Shown piece after piece: positions 1 to 8,076 of a DNA stretch of 24,728 nt. The DNA lies in assembly GCA_964549475.1 (NCBI GenBank), contig CAZJXH010000016.1, positions 1-24,728 of the forward strand. The letters run 5' to 3'. The DNA is from JBBQKF01 sp964549475 (GTDB lineage: Bacteria; Bacillota; Clostridia; Saccharofermentanales; UBA5734). Both the position numbers and the translations under genes were made by a program. The notes below the pieces were generated by a model, which saw nothing but the letters and a program-made list of their open reading frames with translations, searched no databases and was not told the origin of the DNA. Within the stretch, counting starts at the first letter, position 1. The number at the start of each line of letters is the position of its first letter.

Positions 1-16
1 TGGCTTTGTTGTTCAT
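1..16 (-). CDS. Start of an unidentified downstream gene (cut by window edge)
   Basis: An ATG whose first base is at 16 (minus strand) opens a frame reading M-N-N-K-A before the window ends. It is preceded by a purine-rich AAGGGGAAGGGA stretch that could serve as ribosome binding site, and it lies 31 nt beyond the coaD stop. The position and ribosome binding site suggest the next gene of the same operon. Five codons are far too few to identify a product. Confidence 0.4.
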
Positions 17-47
17 ATTCCCTTCCCCTTTGGGCAAGATGGCCGGA

Positions 48-533
48 TCAGTCCGCCCGTTTCAATTTATTGCGTATGAATTGAGCGGTATCTCTGGATA
101 CCATCCCGGAAACATCCCCGCCATACCGTGCAACTTCTTTGACAATGGTAGAACTTGTAAAAGCGAGATCCATTCTGCAGGGCAGTAAAACCGCTTCATA
201 TTTTGGATATAGCAGCTTGTTCGCCGCACAAAGCTCGGCTTCGTAACGGAAGTCCGACTCACTTCGAAGCCCCCTTACAACCGCGCTGGCTTTCTTTATT
301 TTAAAATAATCAACTAAAAGTCCGTCGAATGATTCAATGGTGATATCATCCAATCCGGCCAGCGAGATCCTTGCCATCTCAAGCCGTTCTTCGACAGTGA
401 ATGCCACATGTTTCGTACTGTTCGTCAGGATGGCGACGTATAATTTGTCACAAATCAGGCTCGCCCTGCGTGCGATATCCACATGCCCGTTTGTAAAAGG
501 ATCAAAGGTGCCTGGATATATAAAAACGTTCAA
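48..533 (-). CDS. coaD: Phosphopantetheine adenylyltransferase
   Basis: CoaD transfers AMP from ATP to 4'-phosphopantetheine, giving dephospho-CoA, the penultimate step of coenzyme A synthesis in the cytoplasm. The 161-residue product has the normal family length. It carries the nucleotidyltransferase signature near the N-terminus (YPGTFDPFTNGH, residues 6-17, with the T/HxGH-type motif at 14-17), the VVRGLR segment in the middle, and SSTIVKE near residue 127, matching the ISSTxVR region. The start is TTG; no ATG is available nearby, and an AAAGGA lies about 10 nt upstream. The protein begins exactly where CoaD homologues begin. The gene follows rsmD by 29 nt; rsmD-coaD adjacency is very common in Firmicutes and supports both calls. 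Confidence 0.97.
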   Translation of the reverse strand: MNVFIYPGTFDPFTNGHVDIARRASLICDKLYVAILTNSTKHVAFTVEERLEMARISLAGLDDITIESFDGLLVDYFKIKKASAVVRGLRSESDFRYEAELCAANKLLYPKYEAVLLPCRMDLAFTSSTIVKEVARYGGDVSGMVSRDTAQFIRNKLKRAD

Positions 534-562
534 TGCAGTTGTATCCTTTCATGCTTTATGGC

Positions 563-1126
563 CTATAGCGACATTCTTTCGTAAAATGATATCATGATAG
601 TACCATACTTGCAACTTCTTTTAAGTTTCAAATTCATTACAAATGCATCGGGGACATCTGTCGCGCGGTGCTCCAGCAGGACAATCGCATCCGGGGAGAG
701 GCTTTGCTGCTGTAAGAGAAGACTTCCGATCGTCCGGAAGGAGGAAATCGCCTCGTCGTAGGGGGGATCCATATAGACGATATCAAACGAAGCTTCTCCC
801 TTTAATCGAAGAATACCGGCTTTTGCTTCTGCCATGATGACCGTCGCCTTGTCCTCCAGACGGGTCTTCTTCAAGTTTCCGGTGATGCACGAGACACAGT
901 CCTTTCCATGGTCAAGGAACACCGCATGACTTGCGCCACGGCTCAATGCTTCGATTCCAATCTGTCCTGTTCCGGCAAAGATGTCTAAGAATCGCGCGCC
1001 ATAAATCTGGTTGGCAATCGAGCTGAAAATCGCTTCTTTCACTTTATCGGCAGTAGGTCTGGTTTTGAGGCCCTTGAGAGAGGCCAAATTTGTTCCTCCT
1101 GCTTTTCCACTGACTACTCTTGGCAT
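563..1126 (-). CDS. rsmD: 16S rRNA (guanine(966)-N(2))-methyltransferase
   Basis: RsmD methylates N2 of G966 of 16S rRNA in the small subunit, using S-adenosylmethionine. The protein opens with MPRVVSGKAGG, the usual RsmD N-terminus, followed by TRPTADKVKEAIF (residues 23-34). It has the SAM-binding loop FAGTGQIG (50-57) and the catalytic DPPY motif (120-123). The frame is open up to a TTG at 1165. I place the start at the ATG at 1126 because TAGGAG sits 8 nt upstream and because family members begin at this point; this gives 187 residues, the usual size. It lies between recG (70-nt gap) and coaD (29-nt gap), a common clostridial arrangement. Confidence 0.95.
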   Translation of the reverse strand: MPRVVSGKAGGTNLASLKGLKTRPTADKVKEAIFSSIANQIYGARFLDIFAGTGQIGIEALSRGASHAVFLDHGKDCVSCITGNLKKTRLEDKATVIMAEAKAGILRLKGEASFDIVYMDPPYDEAISSFRTIGSLLLQQQSLSPDAIVLLEHRATDVPDAFVMNLKLKRSCKYGTIMISFYERMSL

Positions 1127-1196
1127 TCCTGATTCTCCTATCCCTGTTTGTTGCAGTTCATCCAACGTATAGGATTATACCACAACAGGAAGTGTT

Positions 1197-3257
1197 TTAA
1201 ATCCCGACATGATCAAAAAGATCCCCGAACCGATGTTTGATAGAAGGAATCAATGATCGGTTTCCGGGAAGCTCGAGCAGCGGATCCTTTTTAAATAAAA
1301 GATTCAATGCCTGCTGTGTCTCTTTCAGGATATCGGTATCCTGATATAGATTTGCGATTTTCATTTCGGGAATTCCATGCTGCCTTGTCCCGAAAAAATC
1401 GCCGATTCCTCTTAATTGCAGGTCTTTCTCGGCAATCTCGAATCCGTCCGTACTCTTGCAGATGATGCGGAGGCGGTCTTTTACGGCATCCTTGTCCGAA
1501 TCGCTTTTCAATATGCAGATCGACCGGTACGGACCGCGTCCAATCCGGCCCCGGAGCTGATGGAGCTGGGCAAGCCCGAAACGTTCCGCATTCTGGATCA
1601 GCATGATGGAGGCATTGGGATTGTCAACCCCCACTTCGATTACCGTTGTACTCACTAAAATCTGGATTTTTCCTGCCATGAAATCCTCCATGACGCTCCG
1701 TTTCGTCTTCGCAGGAAGCGCACCATGAAGCAATCCGGCATTCCATTGTGGAAAAATCCCTTCCGCGATGGATTTATAAAGTTCTTTCACTGAAGTCAGA
1801 TCCGATTCCAGGGTTGATTCGATCATCGGGCAAACTATATAGATCTGTCTTCCTTCTTTCATCTGCCGGTCCAGCAGGTCGTAGATCCTGGGATCATCCT
1901 TCGTTGCCGCAGTATAAGTTTCGATCGGCTTCCGGCCGTACGGCAGGCCTTTTACCATGGAGATGTCAAGATCGCCGTATAGAATCAGTCCCAGGGTTCT
2001 TGGAATCGGGGTTGCGGACATAACAAGGACATGGGGCGCGATTTCATTGCTCTGACTCAGAATTCGTCTCTGTTTCACCCCGAACCGATGCTGTTCATCG
2101 GTGACAGCCAATGCAAGATTTTTGAATTGGACCGGATCTTCCAGGATGGAATGGGTTCCGATTAAAAGATCGATTTCTCCATTTTTTAATCGTTCCAGAA
2201 GCTCTTTTTTCTTTTTCCCGGTAACTGCGCCGGTCAGCAGTTCAATGTTGACATCCATTCCTTGAAAGAAATTTTTCATTGTTGTAAAATGCTGGTTTGC
2301 CAAAACCGCAGTCGGAGCCATCAGGGTCGCCTGCGCCCCGTTCATGACACAAACAGCGATTCCTGCTGCGGAAATAACGGTCTTGCCCGATCCGACATCC
2401 CCCTGGATCAGTCGGTTCATCGGAATTTCTTTCGCAATATCCAGTAAAATCTCCTGGACAACCTGCTGCTGGGATAAGGTCAGGGTAAAAGGAAGCTGAC
2501 GATAGAATTTCTCCAGCTTATTCTCTTTGTCTACCAGCGGTATTGCTTTTGTTTTATGAAGCAGCGTGGATTTGACCAGTCGGAGTCCTGCCTGGATCAG
2601 AAACAGTTCTTCAAAGACAAGGCGGCGTCTTGCGATTTCAAATTCTTCCCGGTCCTTGGGATTGTGTATTTTCTCATAGGCGAATTCCACCGCGGACAAA
2701 TGATAGGTTCGGCGGATCTCGTCGGAGAAAGGTTCTTCCAATTTTGTACGGATCTTTGAAAAGGCCTCCAGGATCAACTGGCGCAGGACACCTTGGGACA
2801 GCCCGCTTGTCAAAGGATAGACCGGCTTGATCTGGCCTGTATGGTCTTCTGAATACGGTTCAAATGTTGGATTGACGATTTCGAAAGAAATCCCGTTGCG
2901 TTTTATTTTACCGCGGAAGAGATATTCACGGTCTTTCACGATCTTGTCTTCCAGATAGGGCTGATTGAACCAGGTAGATGAAATCGCCGCGTTGGAAGCA
3001 TCCCGAAGAACCGTTTTTAAAATGCTCATCCGCCCTTTTCGCCGGAGACTCGGCTTTTGCGCGACAAAGGCGATAAAAGTCTCGACCTGGCCGTCTGTCA
3101 GATCAAGAATGGATTTTGGCGCGGTCCAGTCCTCATAGCTTCTCGGAAAAAATGAAATCAGATCTTCGACGGTGTCAATGCCAAGTTTGGCGAGAAGGTC
3201 TTTTCGTTTTTTTGCAATCCCAGGCAGTTCATGTAAAAGAAGCCCCTGTTCACTCAA
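1197..3257 (-). CDS. recG: ATP-dependent DNA helicase RecG
   Basis: RecG is a superfamily 2 helicase that reverses stalled replication forks and branch-migrates Holliday junctions. The order is the N-terminal wedge/OB domain (about residues 1-230), Walker A GDVGSGKT (286-293), Walker B variant DEQH (387-390), SATPIPRT motif III, and the C-terminal helicase lobe with the Q-rich QLRGRIGRG motif VI, followed by the RecG-typical QLRGIGDFFGTRQHG. The frame extends upstream to 3347 inside nth. I choose the TTG at 3257 because family proteins begin just before the LHELPGIAKKR helix-hairpin-like segment. This gives 686 residues, close to the roughly 680 usual for RecG. This start overlaps the nth stop by 8 nt, suggesting translational coupling. 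Confidence 0.95.
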   Translation of the reverse strand: MSEQGLLLHELPGIAKKRKDLLAKLGIDTVEDLISFFPRSYEDWTAPKSILDLTDGQVETFIAFVAQKPSLRRKGRMSILKTVLRDASNAAISSTWFNQPYLEDKIVKDREYLFRGKIKRNGISFEIVNPTFEPYSEDHTGQIKPVYPLTSGLSQGVLRQLILEAFSKIRTKLEEPFSDEIRRTYHLSAVEFAYEKIHNPKDREEFEIARRRLVFEELFLIQAGLRLVKSTLLHKTKAIPLVDKENKLEKFYRQLPFTLTLSQQQVVQEILLDIAKEIPMNRLIQGDVGSGKTVISAAGIAVCVMNGAQATLMAPTAVLANQHFTTMKNFFQGMDVNIELLTGAVTGKKKKELLERLKNGEIDLLIGTHSILEDPVQFKNLALAVTDEQHRFGVKQRRILSQSNEIAPHVLVMSATPIPRTLGLILYGDLDISMVKGLPYGRKPIETYTAATKDDPRIYDLLDRQMKEGRQIYIVCPMIESTLESDLTSVKELYKSIAEGIFPQWNAGLLHGALPAKTKRSVMEDFMAGKIQILVSTTVIEVGVDNPNASIMLIQNAERFGLAQLHQLRGRIGRGPYRSICILKSDSDKDAVKDRLRIICKSTDGFEIAEKDLQLRGIGDFFGTRQHGIPEMKIANLYQDTDILKETQQALNLLFKKDPLLELPGNRSLIPSIKHRFGDLFDHVGI

Positions 3258-3966
3258 CGCTCTCCATCCCCTTTTTGCATATACGCCGCAGCGTGCATTG
3301 GCTGCATCGGGGGTTTCTTGCGATGCATACCACCCTTCCGTGTGCAACCATCCGGTGCCCGTAATTCGTCCACTCGTTTTTTGGAATGCACTTCATCAAA
3401 TCCTGTTCAATCTTGACCGGATGGACCGAATCTGTAAGCCCGAGGTGTTTGGATATCCTGGCGCAATGGGTGTCCACGACGATGGCCTGTTTCCCGAAAC
3501 TGTCTCCCAGAATCAGATTGGCGATTTTGCGTCCCACACCGGGCAGCGTGACAAGCTCCTCCAATGTGGATGGAACTTCTCCGTGATATTCCGATAAAAG
3601 TCTTTGCATGCTGCTTTTGATCGATCTGGCTTTCACATGATAAAATCCGCAGCTGCGAATCTGCTCCTCCAGTATTGAAAGGTCCGCATCCGCGATGCTT
3701 TGCATCGTCGGAAGCACTTCAAACATACTCTTGCACACGACATTCACTCGCGCATCCGTGCATTGGGCGGCAAGAATGCCGGATATCAGAAGCTTCCATG
3801 GTTCCCGGTAATCCAGTGTGCAATCTGCCAGGGGATAACCTTCTGCAAGAACGAGAACCACTTGTTCCGCCTGCCGCTTTTTATTGACGGGCTTGGATAA
3901 ATCGATTGTGTCACGCTGTTTGCTTAACAATTCATGATCATGCGATTTCGAATTTATAACCAACAC
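3250..3966 (-). CDS. nth: Endonuclease III (DNA glycosylase/AP lyase)
   Basis: Nth removes oxidised pyrimidines and cleaves the abasic site in base excision repair. The helix-hairpin-helix LPGVGRKIAN (residues 141-150) carries the catalytic lysine K147. VDTHCAR carries the catalytic aspartate D165. The C-terminal cysteines at 214, 221, 224 and 230 have the C-x6-C-x2-C-x5-C spacing of the [4Fe-4S] cluster. The GTG start at 3966 lies inside the end of the response-regulator gene (29-nt overlap) and has no clear Shine-Dalgarno. The first 27 residues or so are not typical of Nth, so a downstream non-ATG start is possible. The Nth core clearly begins around VNKKRQAEQ. Confidence 0.93.
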   Translation of the reverse strand: MLVINSKSHDHELLSKQRDTIDLSKPVNKKRQAEQVVLVLAEGYPLADCTLDYREPWKLLISGILAAQCTDARVNVVCKSMFEVLPTMQSIADADLSILEEQIRSCGFYHVKARSIKSSMQRLLSEYHGEVPSTLEELVTLPGVGRKIANLILGDSFGKQAIVVDTHCARISKHLGLTDSVHPVKIEQDLMKCIPKNEWTNYGHRMVAHGRVVCIARNPRCSQCTLRRICKKGMESVE

Positions 3967-4651
3967 CCCAAACTGTTTTTATTTTCCAATCATATTTTTT
4001 GCTGATCAAATCGAGTTTCTCCCGTATCCGTTTCACATGGACATCCACCGTGCGGGACTCTCCATAAAAATCATATCCCCAGACATTCCCCACTAATTGT
4101 TCCCTTGTAAAAACCCGGTTTGGATGCGCTGCCAGAAAAAACAGCAATTCCAGTTCTTTGGGCGGCATTTCGATCCGGACATCATCCGCATATACGACAT
4201 AGCGAGCCTTGTCGACACGAAGTCCTTGAAACTCGATGGTTTCGTTCTTTGTCGCAAATTCATTGCTTCCAATCGCTTTTTCGATGCAGTTCTCACATCT
4301 TCGGATAACCGCTTTGACTCGTGCCAGCAGTTCCTTCGGTTCGAACGGTTTCTGAAGATAGTCGTCAGCGCCTAACTCCAGCCCGATCACAATATCAAGG
4401 GTGTCTCCTCTTGTCGAAACCATAATAATCGGAGTATCGCTGATCTTGCGTATTTCCCGGCAGATATCAAGTCCATCTCTTCCGGGAAGCATGACTTCCA
4501 ATATCACGATATCCGGTTTTATCTGATTGAAATTATCGAGTGCTTTTTCTCCATCAAGGCAGCTAAAAATAGAAAACTCTTCCTTGTCGAAATAAATGCG
4601 GATTAAATCACATATGTTAGGGTCGTCGTCCACCACTAATACTCGTTTCAT
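3938..4651 (-). CDS. OmpR/PhoB-family response regulator with Glu at the phospho-acceptor site
   Basis: A two-domain transcription factor: receiver domain at about residues 1-118 and winged-helix DNA-binding domain at about 135-237, with the typical RTVDVHVKRIREKL recognition helix and the VWGVGYKF end. The receiver keeps the acidic pocket (D8-D10) and the conserved lysine (K101 in QKPF). The position that normally carries the phosphorylated aspartate reads ILEVMLPG, i.e. glutamate E52 (codon GAA). The usual Thr/Ser is S79. A CxxC pair (C119, C122) sits in the interdomain linker. The ATG has AAAGGAGG 5 nt upstream, 25 nt after nrdR. No histidine kinase gene is nearby. I infer an atypical, possibly phosphorylation-independent regulator; its targets cannot be told from the sequence. 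Confidence 0.9.
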   Translation of the reverse strand: MKRVLVVDDDPNICDLIRIYFDKEEFSIFSCLDGEKALDNFNQIKPDIVILEVMLPGRDGLDICREIRKISDTPIIMVSTRGDTLDIVIGLELGADDYLQKPFEPKELLARVKAVIRRCENCIEKAIGSNEFATKNETIEFQGLRVDKARYVVYADDVRIEMPPKELELLFFLAAHPNRVFTREQLVGNVWGYDFYGESRTVDVHVKRIREKLDLISKKYDWKIKTVWGVGYKFEIA

Positions 4652-4676
4652 CGCATCCTCCTTTCAACGGCTCCTT

Positions 4677-5135
4677 CTACCCTTTTCTGTTGAGCATTTC
4701 ATTCAGCTCCTCAAGAAAGGAATTGACATCTTTAAATTGACGGTATACTGATGCAAAACGAACATAGGCAACTTCATCGATCAATTTCAGTCTTTCCATA
4801 ACCATTTCGCCTATTTCCTGCGACATGATCTCCCTTTTAAGTGAATTCTGGGACTGGGTTTCAATGGAGTTAACCAAGTTTTCGATTTGTGCAGTTGTAA
4901 TGGGTCTTTTCTCACATGCCTTCATAATTCCAGATATTAATTTATCGCGGTCGAAAGGTTGACGGGTGCCATCTTTTTTAATAACAACCAACGGCAGATT
5001 TTCAACTTTTTCGTATGTGGTAAAACGGGCGTTGCATGAAATACACTCTCGGCGACGACGTATCGCCGAGCCCTCGTCAGAAGGTCTTGAATCAATGACC
5101 TTATCCTCGTCATGGCCGCAAAATGGACATCTCAT
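4677..5135 (-). CDS. nrdR: Transcriptional repressor of ribonucleotide reductase genes
   Basis: NrdR senses ATP/dATP and represses nrd operons. The product is 152 residues, the usual length. It has an N-terminal zinc ribbon (MRCPFCGHDE, with C3, C6, C31 and C34) followed by the invariant DSRPSDEGSAIRRRRECISC stretch, then an ATP-cone domain from about residue 46 (VVIKKDGTRQPFDRDKL). The ATG lies 15 nt after the ftsZ stop, with GAGG about 10 nt upstream, so the gene is very probably co-transcribed with ftsZ. An ftsZ-nrdR neighbourhood occurs in clostridia, though usually with sporulation genes between. I looked for NrdR-box-like operators in this window and saw none. Confidence 0.97.
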   Translation of the reverse strand: MRCPFCGHDEDKVIDSRPSDEGSAIRRRRECISCNARFTTYEKVENLPLVVIKKDGTRQPFDRDKLISGIMKACEKRPITTAQIENLVNSIETQSQNSLKREIMSQEIGEMVMERLKLIDEVAYVRFASVYRQFKDVNSFLEELNEMLNRKG

Positions 5136-5150
5136 GCTCGATTTCCTCTC

Positions 5151-6602
5151 CTATTTGTCGTTTTCTTGTAAAAACCAAGGTAAAATACGGTTCTTTTTTT
5201 CTGGCGGTATTTTCTTTGATTGGTCTTGAGGATGAGATTGTTCCGGGCGGATTGGGGCAGCGGCCGGATATTTATTGTTCATATCCTGGTATTCGACTCT
5301 TGTTGAAGAATTATTTCTAAAGGATTCCGCCGTGGAGGTATTGCGGAAGGATTCCACGGACTTCGTTTCTTTCTCGTCCGATTCATTCACGATACGCTCC
5401 GGTTCATCGGACTCTCCGATGGTCAAAAAACCGAAATCGTTATCGGGCTTGTCAGCAGAAGGTTCCACTTCTCTCTTTTCCTTTTCTTTTTCTTCTTCTT
5501 CGGCTACGGAAAAGAGAAAATCCGGAATATCCGGTTTAAACGCGGATTGTTTCGGTGTTTTCACTTCTTCAGTTCTGGGTTTCTCGGGCTGTGTTCTGTT
5601 CCCTGTGGAGTTCCGGTATCCTGTCGGAACGTTCTCCCGGTCAAATCCGCTGGCAATTACCGTGATGACAATCTCATCCACAAGCTCCGGATCGATCACG
5701 GCGCCGAAAATAATATCCGCATCCGGAGAAACTGCGTCGCGGACCACCGAGGCGGCTTCATCGACTTCTCTCAGCTTCATGTCTTTTCCACCGGTGAAAT
5801 TGATAATCACGCCCCGCGCGCCATCAATCGTGGTGTCCAGAAGAGGACTGTTGATCGCCTGCCGGATCGCGACCGATGCGCGGCCTTCTCCGGATGCTCT
5901 TCCGATCCCCATATGGCATACTCCGGCGCAAGTCATGATCCTCCTGACGTCCGCCAGGTCCAGATTGATCAATCCAGGAATTGCAACCAGGTCCGAAATG
6001 CCAGACACCCCATAAGAGAGGACCTGATCCGCCATATAAAAAGCCTCATCCAGCGTCGTATCGTCTCCCGCCACTTCAAGCAGTTTGTCATTCGGTACTA
6101 CAATCAGGGAATCCACGAATTTTTCCATCTCGCGGATACCCATTTCGGCATTCATCATTCTTTTTGATCCTTCGAACCGGAAAGGCCGTGTCACCACGCC
6201 AACCGTCAGGATTCCGAGTTCCTTTGCGATCTGGGAAATGACCGGAGCGCCCCCCGTGCCGGTTCCGCCGCCCATCCCCGCCGTGATAAAGAGCATGTCC
6301 GTTCCACGGATAAGCTGTGCGATCTCGTCTTTCGACTCCGACGCGGCTTTCTCTCCGATTTCAGGATTCGCTCCCGCACCAAGTCCGCGGGTTATTTTTT
6401 CACCGATCTGCAGCCGGTTTGTCGCCTTCGTTCTCTGCAGCGATTGATTGTCTGTATTTATTGTAATGAATTCGATCCCTTTAACAGCACCGTCGATCAT
6501 GCGGTTGACGGCATTGCATCCGCCTCCGCCGATTCCGATGACCTTTATTGTGGCGAAATTCTCGTTGTCCATTCCAAACCCTGTCAAATTATACTCAGCC
6601 AA
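5151..6602 (-). CDS. ftsZ: Cell division GTPase FtsZ
   Basis: FtsZ polymerises into the cytokinetic ring at midcell. The GTPase domain covers about residues 11-320: GIGGGGCNAVNRM (23-35), tubulin signature GGGTGTGG (111-118), and the T7 synergy loop NLDLADVR (213-220). A long, acidic, probably disordered linker follows (about 325-470), then a terminal peptide RILPWFLQEND. At 483 residues it is roughly 100 longer than common FtsZ, and the excess is in the linker. The linker contains a second peptide like the FtsZ C-terminal docking motif (PDIPDFLF, 357-364) and a short internal repeat ESFRNTS/ESFRNNS (418-433). The start is TTG with AAAGGAGG 8 nt upstream; a later ATG (M11) lacks such a site. 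Confidence 0.98.
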   Translation of the reverse strand: MAEYNLTGFGMDNENFATIKVIGIGGGGCNAVNRMIDGAVKGIEFITINTDNQSLQRTKATNRLQIGEKITRGLGAGANPEIGEKAASESKDEIAQLIRGTDMLFITAGMGGGTGTGGAPVISQIAKELGILTVGVVTRPFRFEGSKRMMNAEMGIREMEKFVDSLIVVPNDKLLEVAGDDTTLDEAFYMADQVLSYGVSGISDLVAIPGLINLDLADVRRIMTCAGVCHMGIGRASGEGRASVAIRQAINSPLLDTTIDGARGVIINFTGGKDMKLREVDEAASVVRDAVSPDADIIFGAVIDPELVDEIVITVIASGFDRENVPTGYRNSTGNRTQPEKPRTEEVKTPKQSAFKPDIPDFLFSVAEEEEKEKEKREVEPSADKPDNDFGFLTIGESDEPERIVNESDEKETKSVESFRNTSTAESFRNNSSTRVEYQDMNNKYPAAAPIRPEQSHPQDQSKKIPPEKKNRILPWFLQENDK

Positions 6603-6738
6603 GTGATTTCCCTCCTTTAATCGAATCTATGACGCCAAAATTCAACTTTTCATGCAATGAATACGGATTGGCTCGTGATTGAATTTTGTAAAAATTAACG
6701 AAACTCGTCTGCTTTTCTTAATAAATATACTTACTCCT

Positions 6739-6767
6739 ATTTTACACTACTTTTAAAAACGATACAA
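6739..6767 (-). promoter_or_regulatory. Candidate promoter for ftsZ
   Basis: In the 236-nt gap between sbp and ftsZ, a TTGTAT (-35, 6762-6767) and a TAAAAT (-10, 6739-6744) are separated by 17 nt, within an AT-rich stretch. The -10 is one mismatch from consensus; the -35 is weaker. A dedicated ftsZ promoter is plausible given the size of this gap in an otherwise dense cluster, but the -35 match is modest and other AT-rich alternatives exist. Confidence 0.4.
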
Positions 6768-6838
6768 CAAAGTATTGTGTTTTTTTTACAATTCGATTAC
6801 AACATCTAGTAATTCGATCTATTTTCTGTTTTAAAACT

Positions 6839-7219
6839 TCAATTATCGATTCCAGGTTGGTCTTTCTTGCTTTTTTCCTTTTTCACACTCTCCAATTTAT
6901 GCAGCCAGAGCCTTCTGATAATGGAGAAATTAATGAAAATCCGGTTGCCAAAGGCAAAAACCGCTGCAAGATAAAGCTGCAGTCCCAATTGATCTCCAAG
7001 CGCCGCCAGCGCGACCGCGATGATCGCATTGCCAAGAAGGCCCGAAATAAAAAGCTTGATATTGAATTTCCCTTGCATGTTTGCCGCCAATGCCCCGATA
7101 ATAGAGTCAAAGCAAGCCAGTATCCCGACTCCGACATAGATGGAATACGCTTGTGGAATATCGACATTTAAAAACAGTCCGATAACCAACCCGATAATCA
7201 ACCCTAATAATGCTAACAT
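6839..7219 (-). CDS. sbp: Small basic protein of the dcw cluster (DUF1290, Sbp)
   Basis: A 126-residue membrane protein of the Sbp/DUF1290 family, found in Firmicutes division clusters next to ftsA or ftsZ; its function is not established. Three hydrophobic segments can be seen (about residues 1-20, 28-48, 60-100). The family landmarks are a GLVIGLFLNVDIP-like start, the middle segment ACFDSIIGALAANMQG, and YLAAVFAFGNRIFINFSIIRR. A lysine-rich tail of about 20 residues follows. The frame is open to 7351, but I place the start at the ATG at 7219: AGGAGG lies a few bases upstream, and the homologous region begins here. It follows divIB by 23 nt and, unusually, is followed directly by ftsZ rather than ftsA. 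Confidence 0.93.
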   Translation of the reverse strand: MLALLGLIIGLVIGLFLNVDIPQAYSIYVGVGILACFDSIIGALAANMQGKFNIKLFISGLLGNAIIAVALAALGDQLGLQLYLAAVFAFGNRIFINFSIIRRLWLHKLESVKKEKSKKDQPGIDN

Positions 7220-7242
7220 AGTACCTCCTATTGTATATATTG

Positions 7243-8076
7243 CTATCCCGCCTGGCCTTCCGGTTGAAACACCTTCTGGGAAGAGGACAGATCCAATATC
7301 CCTTTCCCTTTGCCTTCCAATTTTCCTTGTTCCAATGCAAACCGCAGCCAAATCATATTGTCAATATTGACACTTGAATTCTTCACTTTCACGATGAGCT
7401 CCTCTCCGGTTTTCGGCAGATGAATGGTTAAAAACAGAATTTCATCCTGCATTGGCCGGATTGTCTTGATGGTTGGCAGCAGTTTCACATTGACACGGGT
7501 GTCTTTGTCCGCATTGATGATGTCGTTCAACAGAACAATCGCTTCGGAAAGCGAACTTTGAAGATCGACCGCGGTTTTCTGCCCCAGCTGCACTTTATTC
7601 GCCGTGATTCCCTCAATCACCGGGATTCCGCGAGAATCCGTATTGCTTAACACCTCTAGGGCGACTCCCTCTGAATCAATAATAACACACCCGTCACTGA
7701 TTGCAATATACGCTACTTCCACCCGTTCTTCAAGTACCACGGAAAGGATGGATGGGAAGACCGATTTGATTTCGATTCTTTTAATATAAGGCAGATTCGC
7801 CGTCAGCAATTCCTCGGCATTTTTATGCCGCAATTGAAACAGATCCTTCCATGCTCCGCTCACGCCCTGGAAAAGATGGCTTCCCTCTTTCAGTTTTCCG
7901 ATGGTGAGTATCTGCTCCTGGGTGACAATCCGCTGGCCGGTGATTTTGATTGTTGAAACATAAAATTGCGGGAGGACGAAAATCAGTAAAAGGACGAGAG
8001 CGGCAATGCCGAAAAACACCATGGTCCCGGTCCGGTTTGCTTTCCGCTCCTGTCGTGTCAAACGGTGTTTTGTCAT
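7243..8076 (-). CDS. divIB: Cell division protein DivIB/FtsQ
   Basis: DivIB/FtsQ is a bitopic septal protein that links FtsL/DivIC with the FtsW-PBP synthase. The 277-residue product has a short basic cytoplasmic tail (residues 1-17), one membrane helix (about 18-38), and an extracellular POTRA domain starting at FYVSTIKITGQRIVTQEQI (about 38-110). It continues with the FtsQ beta domain (KSVFPSILSVVLEERVEVAYI...VIIDSEGVAL). The ATG overlaps the murG stop by 4 nt (ATGA), indicating translational coupling. Family membership is clear; divIB is the usual name in Gram-positives. Confidence 0.94.
   Translation of the reverse strand: MTKHRLTRQERKANRTGTMVFFGIAALVLLLIFVLPQFYVSTIKITGQRIVTQEQILTIGKLKEGSHLFQGVSGAWKDLFQLRHKNAEELLTANLPYIKRIEIKSVFPSILSVVLEERVEVAYIAISDGCVIIDSEGVALEVLSNTDSRGIPVIEGITANKVQLGQKTAVDLQSSLSEAIVLLNDIINADKDTRVNVKLLPTIKTIRPMQDEILFLTIHLPKTGEELIVKVKNSSVNIDNMIWLRFALEQGKLEGKGKGILDLSSSQKVFQPEGQAG

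Noticed and set aside
3258..3347. Upstream extension of recG by 30 codons into nth
   Set aside because: The added residues do not resemble RecG, the overlap with nth would be about 98 nt, and a TTG at 3257 gives the family length.
5275..6015. Long plus-strand ORF (246 codons) opposite ftsZ
   Set aside because: It lies wholly antisense to a certain ftsZ, is extremely Ser/Thr-rich as expected of a mirror frame, and has no known motif.
7220..7351. Upstream extension of the sbp frame to 7351
   Set aside because: It would overlap the end of divIB, and the added residues do not belong to the family. The ATG at 7219 has an AGGAGG site.
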